Source of the DNA: Nautilus pompilius
Lineage: Eukaryota > Mollusca > Cephalopoda > Nautilida > Nautilidae
DNA: 64,000 bases
NCBI GenBank assembly: GCA_018389105.1
Contig: JACATO010002214.1
Coordinates: 806,001-870,000 of the forward strand
Reading direction: 5' to 3'
The notes under the pieces: generated by a model
The model's database searches: none
Told to the model about the DNA's origin: nothing
What the model saw: only the letters and a program-made list of their open reading frames with translations
Part shown: positions 24,301-39,300 of the stretch, one piece after another
Layout of the letters: each line of letters begins with the position of its first letter
How positions within the stretch are numbered: position 1 is the stretch's first letter
Translations under genes and position numbers: made by a program

Positions 24301-27300
24301 AAAATATATTTTAAAAAATCATCAAAGGACTAATGAAGAATAGGCAGAAATCATCAAGGCAGCTTGGGAAAATATTTCATCACACAAGACAGCTGAGACA
24401 TTGCCAGGTAGAATGAAAACACTCATCAAAACAAAGGTTACTGGTCAGAATATTAACCAAAAAGCAAGACTTTGTTGTTTTAATTTCATTTGTTTGTCTT
24501 TTTTTTAACTTTTCTTTATCATGCTTATTAATCAATAGTTGATAAAATCTAGACAATTTTATCTGGCTTTCATGTTAAAAAAAAAATGTATGAAACATTG
24601 AAAATTACTGAATGGGCCAAATTTACTGACCAAGACTATAATACATAATATTTCTGTGACATTGCATTTGACTAAGCTTGATTAATATGAAAGCATTTGA
24701 CTGAAAAACAAAAAAATTATGCAGCCACAAAGGTCTAAACAATTCATAAATACCATATTCAGGAAAATACATTGTAGAAAATTACAGAATCTCTATTTCA
24801 TTATATCAAATGAATATCTACTAATGAGTCACATATTATACAAATCAGTCTATTTTTTAAAATGTACAACTTCAGAAGGACTCTTAAAAATTGTAACAGG
24901 TTTTTCAAGTAAAAAGATTTTATTTTGAATTATTTATATCTAAGATGAAGAGTTTAATGGAGATATAGCTTCAATTTTTTGAGCCATCCTGTAGTTTGGT
25001 TTGCTAAGTTTTTCTTCAAACTAGGAAGTAGAGTTGCTTGCTTTTTTTGGTTTTTCTTTAATATGTATTCATAACAGTACTAGGACTGATGGTTTTCAAA
25101 ATTCTGCATGGACTCCACAGCCCTCCATATATCACATAAGTTTCTTAGACCACCTGGTTGAGTCTAAAAGTAGTAGTATTTGTTGAACTGGCTGTATATT
25201 TAGTCTCATGTAGTTGTATTGTAAAATGTTGGGTGGGTGCCACGGATTTGTTGTTAAAAAGGGGTTATTATTAATGAGGAAGATACTGTTTGTCACAGCC
25301 CCTGTGGCTCAACCTTTGCTGAGTAATACAAATTTTATTGGGAATGGGGAATGGAGTGTGTTTAAGGGTTAATAACATGCTATTATGAAAATATGTATTA
25401 CTGTAGCAATATTAAGCTTGTAATTCCTTAGCTGTCTAAATAAAGTTGAACTATCCAATCATTCAATGTGCTTAGCAAACAGATAGCACTAAGTTATCTC
25501 CCTTTTGACCTTCAAGTTACCTCTCAAAAGTGCAATCAGGGGGAATAATCAACTAAAATGTTATGAAATATTTAAAAAATTTTCTTGGATACCATATTTT
25601 CTAATTTTAATGTATGCATGTACTTATTGCTTATTTTCAGACTTTGTTGATCACTACAATGGACGATACTATGTAGGAGTAAGTGCATTTGTGAAAGTCC
25701 ATTTGAAAGTAAGTTTTATGACCATGAAGTTTTTATAGGAATAAGGGACTTTAATTTTCGGTCCACAGTGTTCTCATTCCTGTAAGTGGGAACTGTTACT
25801 TCTCATTCTGTTGTCAGCCTTCTAGGCTTGGTGGCAAGGATTAATAGTTTTGCCATTGTTGGTGCTGATTTAATCTCCAGTAGAAGGTCAATCAGAAGGT
25901 CAGGATTCTCACTTTTTTCTCTCAAATATCTGACCAGTTGACTGAGAAACACATGGAACAATACAATTTTAGCCAATCAGAAAGCATTACTACTGGATTT
26001 TTGTTATTCTGATTATTTTAAGCCTGCTCCATAGTTTTACAGAAAATTAAATGGAGCTATACCATTTCTGCAGTCTGCGGACATGTTTAATAATCTCTAC
26101 AGTCTTATATTATTTATTACTACTTTATAGATATAATGGCTGCTGCATCATTAAAAGGTGTAGTAACTTTTGTTAATTTTTAGTTTTGAAAAGCTTAAAT
26201 AAATGACTGCAGTGTGAAGTAAATTTTTATCAATATCTAGACAAGATAATTTATGCATTGTTTATTCAAATATCAAAACTTTTATAGCAACAGATTGGTA
26301 GATTTTTCTTTAAATCACATTTATTCCATCTTCCTCCTTGTGTAGAGAAACACAAAATGTGGATCACCTACAGCAACAACATAGTATTCAACACCTTGGG
26401 ACCTGGACATATTCAGATAATAGAATGATCCCTAGGTATGCAAAAAAATAAAAAAAAATAAAAAAACTAAATGTTTTTTAATGTTTTAGCTACATATACT
26501 CACTTAAAACAAAGATGCCAACTATTATGGATTTTGCAGAATCATCTAAAATTTTTATGTCCAAATTCTGCGTTATGAAGTAAAATCATGAGAATTCTGG
26601 AAAAGTGAAATATTGAGATGAAATTCTGAGTAGGAACATTTTATGAAAACACTGGGGGGGGTTTCATCTCTTCACTGGGAAATCAATTTACAGCTGCACC
26701 AGCCCTAAAGACATGGCAGCTTCTTTGAAGAAACAGTGTGTTATGCTAAAGTCTTTAAAAGAATGCACAGAATTGTGGACTGTTTTTGAAAGAATTCAAA
26801 CTTAGTAAACATCATGTGTTTTTCCAGGTGTGTCATACTGACATTACTGTGTTTCACTGCAGATGTCATGTAAATTCAAAAAAATACACAGATCTAACAA
26901 AAGTAAAATCAGAAGAAAAAAAACGATTACATCGTCATTTAAGCAGCCAACTGACATAGCATTAATTAGAGCAGAATCATACTTTACTCAATTTTCTCAT
27001 TGAACACAAACTTCCATTAGCCTGTTCTGATCATGTTTGTCCATTATTCAGGAAAATGTTCTTGAATTCTGTCATTGCCAGTAAGTACAGCTCTGGTAGA
27101 ACAAAAACAGCTGCAACTGTACAGACTATGGCTAATGAAATGACTTCTGCAATTGCTAGCCAAATGGTAAATGAACCATACTGCCTAGCTACTGATGGAA
27201 GCAGTGATGCTCTCTCAATTGTATCTCATAGTTTTTAGGTACTTTGACAACAGTCTTGGCCATGTGGTGTCTGTACTCTTATCCAATACCAGCTTGCACA

Positions 27301-30300
27301 GAGGATTGCACAGGGGAAAAATTAATTTTGTTGACAGTGAACTGTTAAGAGGTGTTCCTTGGGAAAACTTTGGTTTTTTTGGTGTTATCATGCAAGTGCC
27401 ATGACTGGCCAACATAAAGGTGTTATTGCTTTCATTCATGATAAGCAACCATGTATTTTTACAAGGATGTCCCTGTCATCTGCTACACTTAGCTGCTGAA
27501 AAGGCTTCTAAGGAACTACAAGTGTCTGTTGAGGATCTTTCATTGACACTTTCTATTACTTAAACAAGAGTAGCAGGTGTTTACAAGAAATAATATATTT
27601 TCAATCCATGTATAACAAGCACACAAAATTTTTAAGCATACTAGGTGGCTATCAATAGGAAACTGTGTTGGACATTTGAGCATTGGACTGCACTTGAAGT
27701 ATTTGTGGAAAGAGAATCAGAGAAACATCTGAAATGGAGTTCAGTGATCAAAGACAGTTCCATGAATTACATGACATCTAGTACCAGGAGAGCAGTGTGT
27801 CTAGCCAGTCCTAAAATAAATCAGAATTTAGATTTAATAATATTACAACACTGGAACAGCTGCATGTTTACTTCCAAGATCCATTGACAAGACTAATATC
27901 TTGCTTCAAAATAACGAACCTTGTATCCACATTTTAAGGCAAGAACTCTTGTCATTGCTGACAGACATTCATGTTAGATTTGTAACATCAATAGTTGTGG
28001 CTTCTGAGGATCTATTTTATATGAAGCATAAAGGTGAGAGAAATCAGAGGGGCAATGCAGAGATGTTTATTGGCAGAATCTGAGCACACTGGTTGAGGCA
28101 GATGAAGTAAGTAAGGGAAACATTGACATGACATATTTGTTAAATCTGTCAGAAGATTTTATTCAGCAGGCTGTACTTAGATAATCAGAAAATGACCACT
28201 TGACAGTGAGCTACTGATATGTGCAGAAGTTTTTTACATTAGGCTAAGAAAAATTGCACAGTTTTCGTCCATTGAGTATTTTATTCACAAGTTTTCCAGT
28301 TTACTTGGTTGCAGAAAACTGGATGATTTACTGATGGAATTCCTGTGATACTAAGTTGACACACATCCTAATGAAGGGACCCAAAATTAAGTCACTGGTA
28401 GTTTAGAGAGAAATGACACTATTTGGAATAACATTGGATGGCTTACAGGTAATGATAGTAATTCTAAATACAGTTTACTGACAAATGCCATGAAAGGAGT
28501 TTTCGTTATTCCCCACAGTGATGCTAACAGTGAGAGAACATTCAGCACAGTCAGAAACAATAGAACTGAGTTCAGACCAAACTTATCAGATAAGTGGTTG
28601 TCATCTTTTGTTTGTAGAGAAGTTTGGCATGCTAGCCACAAATGTTGCGTCATCGGAAAAGTTTTTCTGATTTTCTGAAGAAAGCCAAGTCAGGAACTTG
28701 CCAGTCTCTGCAGCAGTTAGTTCTGAAATAACAGTTACGGTGGAAGGAAGTGGGCATATAGCAAGCATGTTTATCAGACTTATTGTGTAAGTGGTGATAT
28801 AATTCAAAGAGGATTTTGAGGTTGAAAAGACTTCCTAAGTGTTTTTATAACCATAGTGATTATTCCTGAAAATATCCTCAGATTCCTAAATGCCTGCTTT
28901 AAGATTTCTGAAAAGGATTTTGCAGGATTGGCATCTATGTTAAAAAAAAAAAAGATTTCACAGTGCCTCTTCTGGTCTTCATACATTATTTATAGCAGTT
29001 GAAGAGCATTACTAGTTTGATGGAGCAGGGATAGATACTGTAGGTGTGGAGTTAGTGCCATACAAGTATCTTCATATATTGATGCATCTAATGGTATTGA
29101 AGAAAGATAGACTGCTAGATGAACAAGAAGATTTTGCAGTCACTACTAATTTACATTGTGGTGTTTCTGCTGTGCTTGCAGCTAGGAACAGAAGATTCAT
29201 CAGTGTTTGCTGTAATTTTTGGGATCATATAATAAAATAATAACTCACTCTTATCTGCATTGTATATTTGGTCACTAGTCAAATTATTTTCACTAATAAA
29301 TGTAGTAAATTGATCTACATTACTCAGCAACAGTTGCATCAACCAAGTTTTTCTTACCAGAAATCACAGATTTCTAATACCATGTCTCTTTAAACTTCTC
29401 AATTATCCATTTGAGAGAGAGAGAGAGAGAACATGGTTCACTTATCTCCATCTCATGAAGTCTTTAACTTTTGCTATCAGTATCCAGCCAGCTACAGGAA
29501 TTTCTCTTCCCTTAGTCCTCATTTTCCTGTACCATTTCCACATAACTTTGTATACTTTCTCAAGCTTTGGCTTACTAACCACTTTACATACACTCATCCT
29601 TTTACTGTTCTCACTAGCAGAATAGAACTTAGACAGATCATCTTTTTGTCATAAAATATCTCACACAGTTTCCCTTCCAATAATAAACTCACTACAAATC
29701 TCTGTTCTGGGTGTACCATGCTCCAGCTGCCTTTTCTTCAGAACTGAGCACCTGTTTTCTATTCATTCTGGCACCTTTATAGGTATTGTCGCAGCTCTGT
29801 TGTTTTTATCCATCTCCAAAGGCAAGATTGGATGCAACTTGTACATCGATTTGACAGGCATCAACTAAATCGAAACAACCAAAGACCCCTGATGGCCAAC
29901 GCATGAACTTCTGTGTTTGAGTTCCATTTGCACTTTTCTGAAAGGGACCTTTTGTGAATAAACTTGATTAATAGGTCTTTCAAAATAATAGGTGTTTGGA
30001 TGCTATGTTGTTGACTGTAGTAATGCAAATCCTTGAAAAACAAATTTGAAGGGTGCTAATGTTGAATTAGAAATACATAGAGCTTTCAATCCATAATTCC
30101 ATTGTTATGCAAAGTGAAAAAAAGGGCTTTTCTCAGAAATAAACTTTTAATTTTTGTGTGGATAGATTAGTATATTTTATAAATACCTTTCTTTAAATTT
30201 TACTATTGTTTGGAATTTTGGTCATATAATTATTGTGTATTTATGTATTTTGTATTTATCATCATCTTTCTGTGCATGCAGTACTGTTAGTGACAAGCCA

Positions 30301-33300
30301 CATCCATATCTGTTCCATTATTAATTGCTTGGTCATTCCTTATTTACCTGAATGATTGGGAAAAGCTGAGACACTGGATAAAAAGCTCATCTGGCAGAAC
30401 TTTTAAAACTGGTCAAGAACTTATGGCATGGTTGTCACTCATTTCAGGATTTTTAAAAAAATATATATATATATACATACCGATGTATATAAAATGTTTA
30501 ACATTCTTGCAATGAAGATACAGAAGCAGCAATATTAGATGATGATCAGTGCCTGTCTATCTGTTTTATTAATTGTGATTTATTTCCTTTATAGAAACTT
30601 GTATTTAATTCTTTTGGACAACCTAAAATTGCCTACAGGGAACCAATAACTATTTGTGTTAATAATTTCAAGGATGGTGTGTATCACGAAGACATTGGTT
30701 ATGGTGTGAGTGAGGGGATGAAATCGAAAGCCATGAGCATCGAAAAGGCAAGAAAAGAGGCTGTCACTGATGGCTTAAAGAGAGCGTTGAAGTAGGTGGC
30801 AGCTATAGTCTGTTTCTTTTTCCTCATTCTGAACTGATACTTGAGATAAGGGACAGGGTTTCCAACAAATGTGTTAATGTATATTGCTAACCTTTAATTT
30901 AGGAGAAAGTGTTAATTATGGATTCCAATGCTTCTCTAATTCTGAGTTTAGTGCTAAAAATTATCATTGTTCCTGTCAAAGCCCTCTGAATTGTAGATGC
31001 AAATAAATGCTTTTTATTTCTGGAAAACATTGCCAAATCTTGTTTGTTTTCCTTTTTCTTTTATTTTTTTTAGTCTTTTCTGAGTTCACAATAATGATGC
31101 CATCATTTGTTGAGTTTTTCAATAACGTTACTTTTTGTGGAGAAATATGGCTACTGATACTTCACTATTGTTGTTGACTGCTGACGTGTTGTTTCGTTTG
31201 CTTGAATTCATTTTAGAAGAAAACACAGAAGGCAAGTAATTTGTCATTATAGCCAAGACTTTATTCTGTGCAGTAGTTTTTGAATAAATAAGTTTTGTCA
31301 AATAAATAAACAGATATTTCCAAAAGTTGCTTGCTTTCTTTCTGACATTTCCCCGAATGCATAAATATGATGACATAATCAGTCTGCTGTTTTAGTTGTG
31401 TGTTTTGTTGAAACCCAATCCTGTTTGAAAATTATTTAGAATCGCTCAGAAGTATAGAAGATCTGCCCCCCCGCCACCTCACCCTACCCAACCCCACCCC
31501 ACCCCACCATATCTATGCATATTTTCAGAGACTTGAAGAAATAAAGTAGTGAGGGAATTAGATCGATTACAAATTTTGGGAATTTTTATTCTGAATTTCG
31601 TGGTTGGTGGGTATATGAGAAACAAAATATTGCTATCTAAAATATTTGTGACCAGTCATTGAGGGAACCAATCATATCTCAAGACAGATCCTGCTGCAGA
31701 CCACATCTGGTAACAGATGCTTAAAGGAACGATAACAAACGTGGTATTAATTAAAGATAAACGAACTGTTTATAAATTCTGTTAGACTGGTGAATCTTGT
31801 TCGTTTTAATTGAATATATTTTTGTTCTTTTTAATATGGGTAAAAATAAAAGAAAAAAATTACAGCTGTAAGCACAAAAAATCATATTCTTGCATTACCT
31901 CTGTGATTTAAATCTTGAACTAATTTGTTAATTAAGACAGAAAGAAATTTCTTGGGTAAATAGAATGACAAGAAAACAGTTGAGTTTTATTCAAACTATG
32001 AACTAATTTGGTAAACAGGAAAAAAATTATCTTTTTTTAAAATTTAGATCTGGAACCTGACACTAAAACATTATTATTTTCTGTAGGAGCTTTGGAAACT
32101 GCCTGGGGAATTGCTTGGCTGACAGAGATTATCTAAAGTGCATCAACAGGGTTTCTAAAGCTGTAAGTGGCACTAACTCATGTTGAGTTTCCAATGATAT
32201 TAAATAGACTTGTATAAAGTCAGGCAACCAGTAAAGAATGAAAATGGCTTTATAGACTGCAAGCTTTGCTAAGAGAGCTTTGTTTGGCTGCCTTTTTTCT
32301 ATGAAAACAAAAATTTAGTTAGAGAGCAAACATCTTCTCATCTTTTTGTGGTGTATGAGAACAATATAATAATTAGCCTATTGTAGTCTTTGCTTTTGGG
32401 TCATTAGAGATCTTATATCTGGTTGGTTCTGATACTTACTCAGTTTTACTTTGGAATTTTTTTGTTTATTTTAAGTTGTTTTCAGTTAATTACATTTTCA
32501 TTTCCAAGTTTCAATCAGATATTGCAACATAAGCTTACAAGTAGAATTGCTTCTGTCTTCAACAAAATCTGTCTTCTAAGTCAAACTGTGAAAAGTTTAC
32601 CATATCACTGACTTTCATGACACACGTCTTGTCTTACATCAGGTGATGTGGAGGAATGGAAACTTCCATAGCTAAATAATACCTCAGTACTAAATAATCT
32701 GTGCATGATTGTCCATGTGCAATAATTTACATAAAATTTTTGCATTAAAACATCTACTTTGGAAATTAATTTTTGTATATCAACTCATGTGATTGCATGG
32801 ATTCTACATAGTTTTAGCTATTGATTGCAGCATGCACCACTTAACAGTCACTGAATCACTCACCAGAACCATTCAGCCAATCTCTAAAGCCAACAGAAAC
32901 CTGTCAAGTTGCACCCTGAAGATAGAAGCTGACAAGTAGTTTCCACAATTCTGTCCTTGAACTAAAGCTTTTGTGGGTTTGTGGATTGGCCAAGGTGGGG
33001 TTGGCAACAGCAATGGACAGTCAGTGCTTCATAGTTATTAGTTGTGAGTTGAAACCATGTATAATCTGGGTGATTACATGAAAAAATTAAGTCTGTCTGG
33101 TCAGTCGAGAGGATGAAAATTAAGTTTAACAGCCATCTTTTTGCATTTCACTTTGCAGTACCCTAAGATTTCTCAAGCCACAGAGCTTTGTCTATATTTA
33201 CACCCACTTTTTTTGCATGTGTCAAATTGCAATAAGCTCAGTATGTAAAATAGTTATAAACTCAACTGTTACAATAGCTGGATTGTTCTCTTGGCCATTT

Positions 33301-36300
33301 TTCAAGGTGGAATTAATTAATTATTTTTCTAAAGAATCAAAAAGAAACAGATTTTTAAATATACTTAAAGCATTTTTTAGATACGGTTTCTATTATCTGC
33401 TTTTATTTAATTGCTCAATTTCTCTTTATTTAACCGCATTTATCTCATTTTTTAAAACAAAAATTACAATAATGGTAGGCAAAAGGTTAAATTAAAAAAG
33501 TTTTAAAATCTGCATTTATCTGATTAAATAATTGCCAGTTCCTTGTGCCAGTGGTTTTTTTTTTCTTTAATTTTTTTCCTCAGCCACCATCTCTGTATAA
33601 TGTATCAGAAATGAAGCATGTTGACATTGATGAAGGGATCAGCAGGGCTCGGACAACAAAGTATCACCACTGTAGGGAAGGGGGCAGCAGTGGCCTGAAT
33701 ATGAACTCAGTACAGCACACAAAAGAGATGGGACCTAAAATTGAACAAAAGACAAGGAGTGGTGAGACTACTGGACATGGGTCAGTGAGTTTCCCTATGG
33801 AGACACACTCCATCAAGCAAGAGGTAATTAAAGAACGCACCTGTAAGTCTGAGGGACAGGTTGAAATTGCTCAGGACACTGCTGTCACTCTGAACCATCC
33901 CTCACTGGAGGAACTATCAAGCATTTCAAACAAAACCAGCACCCCACAAAGGTATAGAAAAAAATTTTAAATTTTGCAGTACATTAACTTGCTTAACAAG
34001 CATCAAAATCTTCAAGCTTGAGGCCAAGTTTACCCTACCCCGACCTTTTCCTATAGTATTTTTATTGAATCTCTAATGACCTCCCCAGATTTTAATTTTT
34101 TTTTCTTTATAATAATAACTCTTGGTTAGAACAGGCTATCATTTATTTGTTTTCTTTAAGTATATTTGACTGCACATGCAGATCGATTTGATAAAGTGCT
34201 ATAGTAGCATGATCACTACTGACAAGCACTGCCATTTCTGGGAACTTCCGTTTTCAGCAGAAAATAGAATGACCCTACCAGAACTCTTCTGTTTAGGTGC
34301 ATAAGGAAACCTATGCTGGTTGACTGGTACAGAAAAATGATCACAAACTGAGTTGGTCCAATAGGGATTGGGTGAGTCTTCTGCTACAGCAGCCCTATAT
34401 GCTATACACTCTGCCGCCTCAGAAAGTCATAAGAACATGGATGTTTAGCATTTTAAAATATTTTTTATTTTATATTTTGTTGATCTTTAGGTTTACATCG
34501 AGAACAGCCATTGTCCTTTCTCTTGTAGATCAACAACACTGAAATAAAATGGGCTAGTGGTTGGATTCAGGGTTAGCAACCTATTTAATGATGTCCCCAA
34601 TTTCTAGTTTTCTCCTCTGCAAAGCATCTGTCAATGAAAGCGCATGTTGGTGGTGATCAAATTGGGGGAAATTTACTGTTCGGACCCTAGTTTAAAGGTT
34701 TCTAAACCCAGAGATTGAATGAAAAGTGTGCACACCCCCCGCCACTAGTTAGTGGGTTTTCCTTTTTTATCATTTGCTTTTTTTTCTAGCTTAAAAGTCG
34801 TTGGGAAGAAGGAGAGTGCGAAGCAGCAGCGGCTTCTGCGTCGGAAACAGAAGCAGGAAGAGTTTCAGAAACGCTACACAATGGTGATGCTGCAGGATCC
34901 ATGCACTTATGTCAGCAGCACGGGTGAGTCAGTTGAACAGTGAGCATGACAACAAATATTTATGTATATTTGCTTAACACTGGGTAGCACTTCTTGAAAT
35001 AGCCCTTAGTTGTGGAGCCCTCTGTTTTCTCAAATGTACAGACGTGCATGTACATATTTTGAAGAGTGGCTCAGAATTAAATAACGTTTGGTTTTAAATT
35101 TCTGAATGAAATTTCAAAGTTTCATAACTTATTTTCTTTGTTTTTTTCCTGCCAGTACCTTTTTGGATGGCAGACTATTTTTTGTTTTAAATCCCCCTCT
35201 CAGTTTTGTTTTGCCTGAAGGGCAAGAAGCTAAAACAAGATCATAATTGTCACCCATTTCATGGAGTTGGTGAAGAATGCCTAGTTCTGATAAACTTGTG
35301 CATTTTTTAAAGGAAAATGAATCCTGGAACTTTACTACTATTCTCAGTCTGATTTCAGTGGTAAACCACATTTCAAAAATCACCACAAATTCATATGTGA
35401 AATGGATGTTATTGCTATAGAGACTGCATTCTCAGTGATTTTTTAGCTTTTTTTAAGTGGGAGTAAAAGAAAAAGAGAAAGAGACAATGCCAGAACCCAT
35501 ACATGACCTATACAGCTCCTCATCTTGTGCATCTTAATGCTCTGCTGCTCAACTGTGATAGAAAACCAAATACCAAACAGGATTGTATGCATGTGCACAG
35601 AATTGTTTGCTTTTCTTGACAGGAGAGCTATGGCACGGAAAATCATTAAAAATAATGTTCTTACTTATGGTTAAACGAAGCTTTCTTCTTGTTGTTTTAA
35701 AAATGATGCTGCTTTGAAATCTTGAAAGTATTGCTATAAAATTCCACATAATTATCTTTGTTCTGCAAAAAGATAAGGAAAAGTCATGAATAAAAGGTAT
35801 GATCTGAAAAATACAAAACAAATGCATAGAAAATAAACTTAAAGGCCTTCTGGTTATGGGGACATCTCTCAGTCATGAGCTAGGAGGGGATGTTGTGAGG
35901 TGTCAACCAGGAAAATTATTTGGGTGCAGTTGCAGGGAGCTCTTGAGCTTTGGAAAGGTACGAGCCTATCAGAAGTTACTCACAGAATCTCTACCATAAA
36001 TAGCCAGAAAATCCCTACTAGAACTCTTTTTGTTTACCTGTGTGAGGAAGCCTACACAGGTTGGACTGGTACAGAAAATTAAGAAGAAACCATGCTGCAG
36101 GGGATTTTAGGTTTAACTTGTATTATTAAAACACCTTTGAAAATAGATTGCAATTTATTTATGGTGGGTGTGAAAAATATTTTTTTTAAAACTTTTTTCT
36201 TGTCAGTTTCCAGTAAACACTTCTTTTTACAATTGTAGACCTCAGGATGTTGATTATGTCCACTCTGTGCCTCGGTTCTCCAGTTTTGTTAGTTTTATTT

Positions 36301-39300
36301 GCTGGGTGCTAATAAAGCCAAGTACTTGTGTAGGTAAAGCTATCTGTTCCCTTGTCTGTCTGCAGAGTCAACCAAGAAGTATAAAAATGGTGGGGGGGGG
36401 CAGTGGCACATATCTGATTTGAGGTGGTCAAAGAGGAATGTTACACTATTGAATCCAAATGACATGAGTTATTGTCTTTAATTATTAACTGCTCATTTCT
36501 GGTTGGTGTTTTTCATGGACATTCTGATGTCTGAGCTGCATAGGCTATTTTAATTCTATTTTTAAAATGTGCATTTGTGCAATACAAGAGTCTGATCTTG
36601 GCTCAAAGACAAAAGCCAGTGAGGTGTGTTCATAAAGGTGGTATGCTAAAATATTTGCAGAGTCACAGAAATAGATGTATGTAAAGATTATCCAATCAGA
36701 AAGTATATCCTTTTGATTGAACTGTTTTGTTTAAAGAGATGTTTTTTTTGTCAATAAAGTTTATAAATATACTGTATATTTTTGGCATATGTGTTGATAC
36801 TTTCTTCTCCAGAAATCTGGGCTTCAACTTATCTATTGATAGTCATTGAAATTGGTTTAATGAAAAATTAAGAAATGACAGTATGTGTTATTTTTTTAAA
36901 TAAGCTGTAAAATTGTTCATTTGGAAAGGACTACAAAAATTATTGCTTGGAACATTTGACAATTAAATGAGCAATTCACCATTAAAGTGCTCGTTGAAGC
37001 TGCAAAATCATCTAATCAATTACATATGTGCACTCACCAATTATGTTATATTTGCCCTTTTCAGTCTTAATTATATAAATAAATACTCCCAGCAAATTCT
37101 CTAGCTCATCTCAAAATGTTTCCTGTAAAGTCATGCAAGTCGTACATGGCAGCTTTTAAGCTAGAAGTTAAGTTTTCCAAAGAAAATAATGGTAATGTGG
37201 CCACACAAAGAAAATACAGAGTCATTGAGGATAGTGTTAGGGAGTGGCGTAAAGCAAAGGATATGTTATGGACTACAGAGTAAAAAAAGAAGACAAATGA
37301 CAGATGCAAAGTTAAGTGAACTAACATTGAGGAATATTATGTGCTAACTATACATGCTGCATGTTGTGGACTTAGTCCTGTACAGCTGAAACTAAAGGCC
37401 AAACAAATCTCAACTGACGATTGCTGTCTTTACATTTTTATCTTTCTTTTGTTGATGCGCAATATTCACCATGGTGGTTTCTTGGAGGTGAGTACCACAT
37501 TATCCAATCAGAGAACAGCTGAGTGTATTGACCTCTGTGTTGGCCTAGTTGTGAACCCCAAATCAGAAACAGATCTTAATATCAACTCATGCAGTCAAAA
37601 ATGAAATTGTGAGTAGAATTTCTGAATTTAAGTGAGCTGTAATATTTCAAAATCAAATGAACGTGTCAAAGATAGATAAAACTGACATTTAGAGGTTTTT
37701 TAAAGTAAGCAATTTAACATGGCGCAAATGATGATCACTGATCTCATGCAGTAACTAAAAATAGACGCTGGGCTCTCAGTACCCTATATATCCAGAAGAT
37801 TGTCTCACAAAGTAGTACAATGATATGTACAAACAGCTTATTAATATTTGTGAGTCTGAAAGTACTGTAGACAGAGATGCAGTACAGCAGTGTTATGAAT
37901 GATTTTACATATTCTGACTAGTTGAAAGTTTGGCTATGTTAGTTGCCATAGCCTTGTCTTATATTCAAAATTGACTCATGTATGAATGAAAGAAGGAAAT
38001 ATGGGAAAATTTGTCAATTCATCCTACTCCACGTTGGCTTATAATCTGAAAAATACAATATATATATATAAAATATTTTTTTGTTATGCAATATAGAGAC
38101 AGGTAATACATTAATAAAAGATTGTATTTTTCAGTGCTTGCTAAAGTGAAATGAATGTTATATTACATTCTTATTAGAATAACCCATGTCAAGCTGTTGA
38201 TGAGGATCAAATCAATAATAACAACCAATTCCACCACTTGGCAAACTTGGACAGAGGTCTGGATTTGATCAAGTTGGTTGCAGTGCTGTTTTGGCATCAT
38301 GGTCAGCAGGCTGAATTGTCTCTGCTGGGATTATTGAGTATCACCCTAATTAATTATTAGTTGATTAGCCCCTTATGTCATGGAGTTTCAAAGAAAAGAA
38401 ATTTTTTGGTTTCATCATTCTCAAGAAGAAATTACTTTAATATATGGCAGTATTCTATTATTATTTACCTATAACAATACTATTTACTTTTAATGAAAAG
38501 AAGACAGAAAACAAAGTTTGAAATTTATAGGATTAGGAAACCGTTAATTTTAAAATAAAGCTTCCTGGGATTAGTGGACTGCTGGACTGCTAAGATTGAG
38601 AGGCCTGAATTTGATTCTTGCAGTGAACTGACTCAATTTTGAATACATGTCTATCATGGTTAACACACTCACTTCTCTCAAGCTTGATGCATGGATATTT
38701 TCACGACATTCTGATTTTCTTCCACATGTAGAAAATGAAGTGTTTTAGTAGGGATTTCCTTGCCAAAGTCAGAAGCACTGGGCTCCATATGGCACAGGAT
38801 TGGCATGGCCTCCTAGCTGACAACTATAACACTATAGCCTTTCATCAGGGTTGTCTTCCTTATAGACATTGATGTAATGGATCATAGATTTAATACAAGA
38901 CACAGTATACACTGATTTAGCATCCATAATAAATTGAATATTTCTTATAATGACTGTATAAACATTTTTGAATACTGTATGTGGATGTGAAAAGTAAGTT
39001 TGTATTAGGATGGAGACTCTTACATCTATGTTTAAGTTCTTATTTCTAGAAAAAATAGAAATGATATTGGCCTTGAGAAATAAATAACTCTTCTCTAGCT
39101 GGATTTTTGTATGCTTGCTAGTCTCAGTCGGTCCACTTTAATAAATCATTAAAATATAGGGTCTTGAATGTTTGTTATGTGTTTCATTGAATGTCTTTGT
39201 AAAATTATGAGAATTTTTGCACAAAGCTCATTTGCATAAAAACAGTTATTTTGTTCTTTACTCACACTAAATGATTAAATAAATATTGCAAACTCAGAAT

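Noticed and set aside
33217-33495. Hydrophobic 92-codon frame in RAD52 intron 6
   Set aside because: AT-rich, Leu/Phe/Ile-heavy chance frame with no splice framework or similarity.
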